In this document: piece after piece, positions 61,527 through 64,000 of the stretch
Layout of the letters: the number at the start of each line of letters is the position of its first letter
How positions within the stretch are numbered: position 1 is the stretch's first letter
Assembly: GCA_947458455.1 (NCBI GenBank)
Contig: CANGYJ010000012.1
Span: forward strand, 82,422 to 146,421
DNA: 64,000 nt
Source of the DNA: Verrucomicrobiaceae bacterium
GTDB lineage: Bacteria > Verrucomicrobiota > Verrucomicrobiia > Verrucomicrobiales > Verrucomicrobiaceae
Reading direction: 5' to 3'
Translations under genes and position numbers: made by a program
The notes under the pieces: generated by a model
Seen by the model: the letters and a program-made list of their open reading frames with translations, nothing else
Database searches by the model: none
Told to the model about the DNA's origin: nothing

Positions 61527-62555
61527 ATGAACAACGACATCCTCACCAATCGTCACGACTTCCTCCTCCTGTTTGAAGTCACCAATGGCAATCCCAATGG
61601 TGACCCCGACGCAGGCAATATGCCCCGCCTCGACCCCAACACCAATCGCGGCATCATCACCGATGTCTGCACCAAGCGGAAGGTGAGGAACTTCGTTGAG
61701 GAGTTCGCTCCACCGCCCGCAAACGGGCAAGAGAACCGCATCTTCGTGCGCCAAGGTGCGGTCCTAAACGAACTTATTGATGAGGCGGCCCCCGAGGCTT
61801 CCAAGACTGCCAAGGCCGACAAGAACCGCGATGAATGGGAGCGCACCGCTTTGACTTGGCTGTGCAACCGCTACTTCGATTTGCGTGCCTTTGGTGCAGT
61901 GCTTTCCACTGGCAACAAAGTCTTCAAAGGCTCTGCCTACGGGCAAGTTCGCGGCCCCGTGCAATTCACGTTCGCTCAGTCATTCCACCCAATCACTCCT
62001 CTTGAAATCAGCATCACCCGCTGTGCCGCGACCAATGAAAAGGAAAAGAAGGACGGCGAAGAAGCAGGGGCCAGCGGTAGCGGCAACAACCGCACCATGG
62101 GCAACAAGCACATCGTCCCCTACGCGCTCTATGCGGCCAAGGGCTACGTCTCACCAGCCTTCGCGGAGAAGACCGGCTTCACCAATGCCGACCTCGCGCT
62201 GTTGTTTGAAGCGCTGCTGCACATGTTCGAGAACGACCGCTCGGCCGCGCGCGGCGAGATGATCGTGCGCGGCCTTTATGACTTTGAGCACGTTGGCACG
62301 CAGCATGAAAACAACGTCGCACAGAACCGTCGCGAGAGCCGCCTCGGCTGCGCTCATGCCCACACGCTCTTTGAAGGCATCACGGTTAGTCTGAGCGACG
62401 CGGCCAAAGCCGCTGGCAAAGACTTCCCGGAATCATTCGCCGACTACACGGTGAATAATTCATGGACACCTGAAACAATCCCCGCGGGCGTCCGGCTGCA
62501 TTCGCGGCACAAGCATGGAGGGGATTCTATCATCGAAAGGAAACCAAATGGTTAA
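61527..62555 (+). CDS. cas7c: CRISPR-associated protein Cas7c (Csd2), backbone subunit
   Basis: A 342-residue RAMP with the Csd2 start LLLFEVTNGNPNGDPDAGNMPRLDPNTNRGIITDVCTKRKVRNFVE. The mid region has FGAVLSTGNKVFKGSAYGQVRGPVQFTFAQSFHPI, TNEKEKKDGEEAGASGSGNNRTMGNKHIVPYALY, and the later HTLFEGITVSL. It is somewhat longer than typical (~290) with an acidic/basic insert (KEKKDGEEAGASGSGNN). It coats the crRNA spacer in the effector complex. It is 33 bp after cas8c. Confidence 0.95.
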   Translation: MNNDILTNRHDFLLLFEVTNGNPNGDPDAGNMPRLDPNTNRGIITDVCTKRKVRNFVEEFAPPPANGQENRIFVRQGAVLNELIDEAAPEASKTAKADKNRDEWERTALTWLCNRYFDLRAFGAVLSTGNKVFKGSAYGQVRGPVQFTFAQSFHPITPLEISITRCAATNEKEKKDGEEAGASGSGNNRTMGNKHIVPYALYAAKGYVSPAFAEKTGFTNADLALLFEALLHMFENDRSAARGEMIVRGLYDFEHVGTQHENNVAQNRRESRLGCAHAHTLFEGITVSLSDAAKAAGKDFPESFADYTVNNSWTPETIPAGVRLHSRHKHGGDSIIERKPNG

Positions 62556-62595
62556 CTAACACCTCTTAGGACACTGAGCGGACTACCTTTTGCTC

Positions 62596-63015
62596 ATGAC
62601 CGAATACCACTTCCGAATCCAATACGCCGACTTCACCGCCGAGATCGTGCTCGGCGATCAGTGGTCGCTCTACGACCTGGCGGAGTTCATCATCCAGACG
62701 GTGGGCTTTGATTTCGATAATGCCTTTGAGTTTGGTGACAACGTGAAGGACCCGTATCAGAGCCAGGAGCGCTACACGCTCTTTGCGGACACCGGGGATG
62801 CGGATGATCCCGACGAGCCGGGGGTGAAGGAGACGCTGGTTTCCGAGGTGTTCCGCCCAAAGCGGAAGATGGTCTTCCTCTTTGACTATGGCGATGACTG
62901 GTTCTTCCCCATCACCTGCACAGCGGTGACGCCTTCGGACAAGAAGCGGCGTTTCCGCCGGGTGCTCTCCACCACCGGCACGCCGCCCGTGCAGTATGAA
63001 TCTCCTGATGAGTGA
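62596..63015 (+). CDS. Plasmid pRiA4b ORF-3-like family protein
   Basis: A 139-residue protein from ATG 62596, 40 bp after cas7c. It matches the PRiA4_ORF3-like fold: YHFRIQYADFTAEIVLGDQWSLYDLAEFIIQTVGFDFDNAFEF, ERYTLFADTGDADDPDEPGVKETLVSEVFRPKRKMVFLFDYGDDWFFPI. The YGDDW motif is characteristic. Family knowledge: widespread in plasmids and chromosomes, function unknown, sometimes beside mobile elements. Placement inside the cas operon is unusual. Confidence 0.88.
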   Translation: MTEYHFRIQYADFTAEIVLGDQWSLYDLAEFIIQTVGFDFDNAFEFGDNVKDPYQSQERYTLFADTGDADDPDEPGVKETLVSEVFRPKRKMVFLFDYGDDWFFPITCTAVTPSDKKRRFRRVLSTTGTPPVQYESPDE

Positions 63016-63096
63016 CGCCACGCCTGCCTGATCACGCGGGACGGTGGCGGCTACTTTACGATTTCCCTTTTCCCAACTGCCGCTATCCTATGAACC

Positions 63097-63294
63097 ATGA
63101 CCGCGAAGGAAAACATCACCCGCTGGCGCAGCCTGACGCCGGAGGAGAAGCTGCGCCGCCGCTGGGAAGCGATTCCCACGAATGTGGCGCGGAGCATGGC
63201 CTTCGAGCGGGAACCGGTGGAGGTGGCCCGGATTCGCGAGACACTCGCCCAGATCACGCCACCCGCTTTATTGAAACCACGCATGGCACCCTGA
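63097..63294 (+). CDS. Fic-associated antitoxin-like small protein
   Basis: A 65-residue charged helical protein from ATG 63097 (TAKENITRWRSLTPEEKLRR, then AFEREPVEVARIRETLAQI). It contains SMAFER, close to the Fic-inhibitory motif (S/T)xxxE(G/N), with Arg where Gly or Asn is expected. Family knowledge: in class I Fic systems (VbhA-VbhT type) a small separate antitoxin carries this helix and blocks ATP orientation in the Fic pocket. Its 3' end overlaps the start of the Fic sequence in another frame. Antitoxin assignment is from motif and position. Confidence 0.65.
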   Translation: MTAKENITRWRSLTPEEKLRRRWEAIPTNVARSMAFEREPVEVARIRETLAQITPPALLKPRMAP

Positions 63295-63839
63295 GCTATG
63301 CGGAGCTAGCTCCCCTACTGGCTGATCGTGTGACGGTGGTGGAGGCTGCCATCCAGTCGGGTGACTTTGCGGAGCACGCGCTGGATGAATGGCTGCTGTT
63401 GGATCTGCACCAGCGCATCTGTGGTGATCTGGTGCCTGACTGGGCGGGAAAGTGGCGGGACATCGAGGTCACGGTGGGACGTCTGAAGCCAGCGCTACCC
63501 TTTCAACTGCCCGTGCTGATGCGGGACTACGGGCTGGACCTTCAGGCTCGGTTGCCTGCGGCTGTTTCGGGCGCAGAGGAGTCGCTGATGGAGTTCCTTG
63601 CCTTTGCGGAAGGGCGCTTCCTGACGATTCATCCCTTCAGGGATTTTAACGGGCGAACCATTCGTCTGCTGCTGACGGAATTGCTGCGGCGTCTGGACCT
63701 GCCTCTGGTGACTCTGGCTCCCGAGAGTGAGACGGAACGCGCGACCTATTTTCTAGCCCTGGAGGCAGCAGATCAATGCGACTGGCAGCCGCTCATGGCG
63801 GTATGGAACGCCCGCCTCACCACCTCGGAACAAGACTGA
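63270..63839 (+). CDS. Fic domain protein (predicted AMP-transferase toxin)
   Basis: About 190 residues with the catalytic loop HPFRDFNGRTIRLLLTEL at 63630-63683. This matches HPFx(D/E)(G/N)NGR except for Phe at the position before NGR (HPFRDF-NGR). Other conserved Fic stretches: LDEWLLLDLHQRICGDLVPDWAGKWRDIEVTVG. Recognisable sequence begins FIETTHGTLSYAELAPLLADRV, but no ATG, GTG or TTG in this frame lies near it. The frame stays open back to 63012, overlapping the antitoxin, with unlikely sequence in between. The start may be a rare ATT/CTG, GTG 63330, or a frameshift from the antitoxin frame. Family knowledge: Fic toxins modify proteins with AMP. Confidence 0.72.
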   Translation: METTHGTLSYAELAPLLADRVTVVEAAIQSGDFAEHALDEWLLLDLHQRICGDLVPDWAGKWRDIEVTVGRLKPALPFQLPVLMRDYGLDLQARLPAAVSGAEESLMEFLAFAEGRFLTIHPFRDFNGRTIRLLLTELLRRLDLPLVTLAPESETERATYFLALEAADQCDWQPLMAVWNARLTTSEQD

Positions 63840-63855
63840 GAACTACCTTTCCCCA

Positions 63856-63939
63856 ATTCGTCATTCGTCATTCGTCATTCGTCATTCGTCATTCGTCATT
63901 CGTCATTCGTCATTCGTCATTCGTCATTCGTCATTCGTC
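63856..63939. repeat. Twelve perfect copies of the heptamer ATTCGTC
   Basis: 84 bp of exact ATTCGTC units, starting 17 bp after the Fic stop and ending 10 bp before the cas4 GTG. A further partial unit (ATT) follows. It is not a CRISPR array: the unit is too short and there are no spacers. It fills the whole fic-cas4 gap, so the cas4 ribosome binding region lies immediately after or within the repeat. Confidence 0.95.
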
Positions 63940-63948
63940 ATTTCCACC

Positions 63949-64000
63949 GTGGACCTTCTCCCCATCTCGGCACTCAACCACTTGCTCTACTGCGAGCGGC
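63949..64000 (+). CDS. cas4: CRISPR-associated Cas4 (N-terminus only; truncated by window end)
   Basis: From GTG 63949 the frame reads MDLLPISALNHLLYCERR (first residue coded by GTG), then leaves the window. The opening 'ISALNHLLYC.RR' is the typical N-terminus of type I-C Cas4, including the first iron-sulfur cysteine. Position after the effector genes matches cas3-cas5-cas8-cas7-cas4-cas1-cas2. Family knowledge: Cas4 is a RecB-like exonuclease that selects PAM-containing spacers. Only 17 complete codons are visible. Confidence 0.85.
   Translation, partial: MDLLPISALNHLLYCER

Noticed and set aside
63012-63269. N-terminal 86 codons of the Fic-frame ORF
   Set aside because: Translation here is Gly/His/Pro-rich shadow of the antitoxin frame; unlikely to be part of the Fic protein despite being open.
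63856-63939. CRISPR array candidate
   Set aside because: Repeat unit is only 7 bp with no spacers; a simple tandem repeat. No true array is visible in the window.

Overview
The window looks like a piece of a Verrucomicrobia chromosome, probably close to Prosthecobacter or Verrucomicrobium. Support comes from the high GC content, a cytochrome-c/DUF1549/DUF1553 'planctomycete-type' protein beside a Gfo/Idh oxidoreductase and a PQQ-repeat protein, a PEP-CTERM protein, large secreted proteins with repeated 'VNxGxLKN' segments, and a fused MurC-MurB. This placement is an inference from gene content; no rRNA or marker search was possible.

Layout. 1-9.2 kb: housekeeping genes (partial sugar-nucleotide transferase, secreted PPC-domain protein, YggU-like and DCC proteins, metG, tRNA-Ser(GCU), tilS, an MBL-fold hydrolase and a DHFR-family protein). 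9.2-17.55 kb: an island-like block with a small membrane protein and two very large secreted proteins. It lies between the real end of the DHFR gene and a second, degraded copy of that end, so it looks inserted or rearranged. 17.6-22.1 kb: a lipoprotein, an RlmM-like methyltransferase, a kinase-like gene with an apparent frameshift, decayed coding fragments and leuB. 22.2-24.8 kb: an AT-richer cassette with a SirB1/transglutaminase-like lipoprotein, an orphan Rhs-tip protein ending in a zinc-phospholipase-C-like toxin domain, and a membrane-anchored candidate immunity protein. 24.8-42.5 kb: hldD, a three-gene pyruvate-dehydrogenase-type operon (E1alpha, E1beta, E2), 5-FTHF cyclo-ligase, glcD, manA, a DUF2071 protein, a VapBC-type pair, an MFS transporter, murC-murB, an HNH nuclease pair, yaeQ, a rhomboid protease and ruvB. 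42.5-53.7 kb: small secreted proteins, a ComEA-like protein, a decayed RAYT transposase, two surface proteins, a dynamin-like GTPase and the planctomycete-type trio.

53.8-64 kb is the most interesting part: a WYL regulator, a von Willebrand A protein and a small membrane protein, then a type I-C CRISPR-Cas operon (cas3, cas5c, cas8c, cas7c and the first codons of cas4 at the window edge). A stub of a second type I-C cas3 sits directly before the intact cas3. Between cas7c and cas4 lie a PRiA4-ORF3-like gene and a Fic toxin with a small antitoxin, followed by twelve perfect copies of a 7-bp repeat just before cas4. The CRISPR array and cas1/cas2 are expected beyond the window.

Several palindromic, REP-like intergenic elements are scattered through the window, and the decayed RAYT-type transposase fits such a repeat population. 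All assignments rest on reading the sequence and translated ORFs; no alignments or database searches were run.
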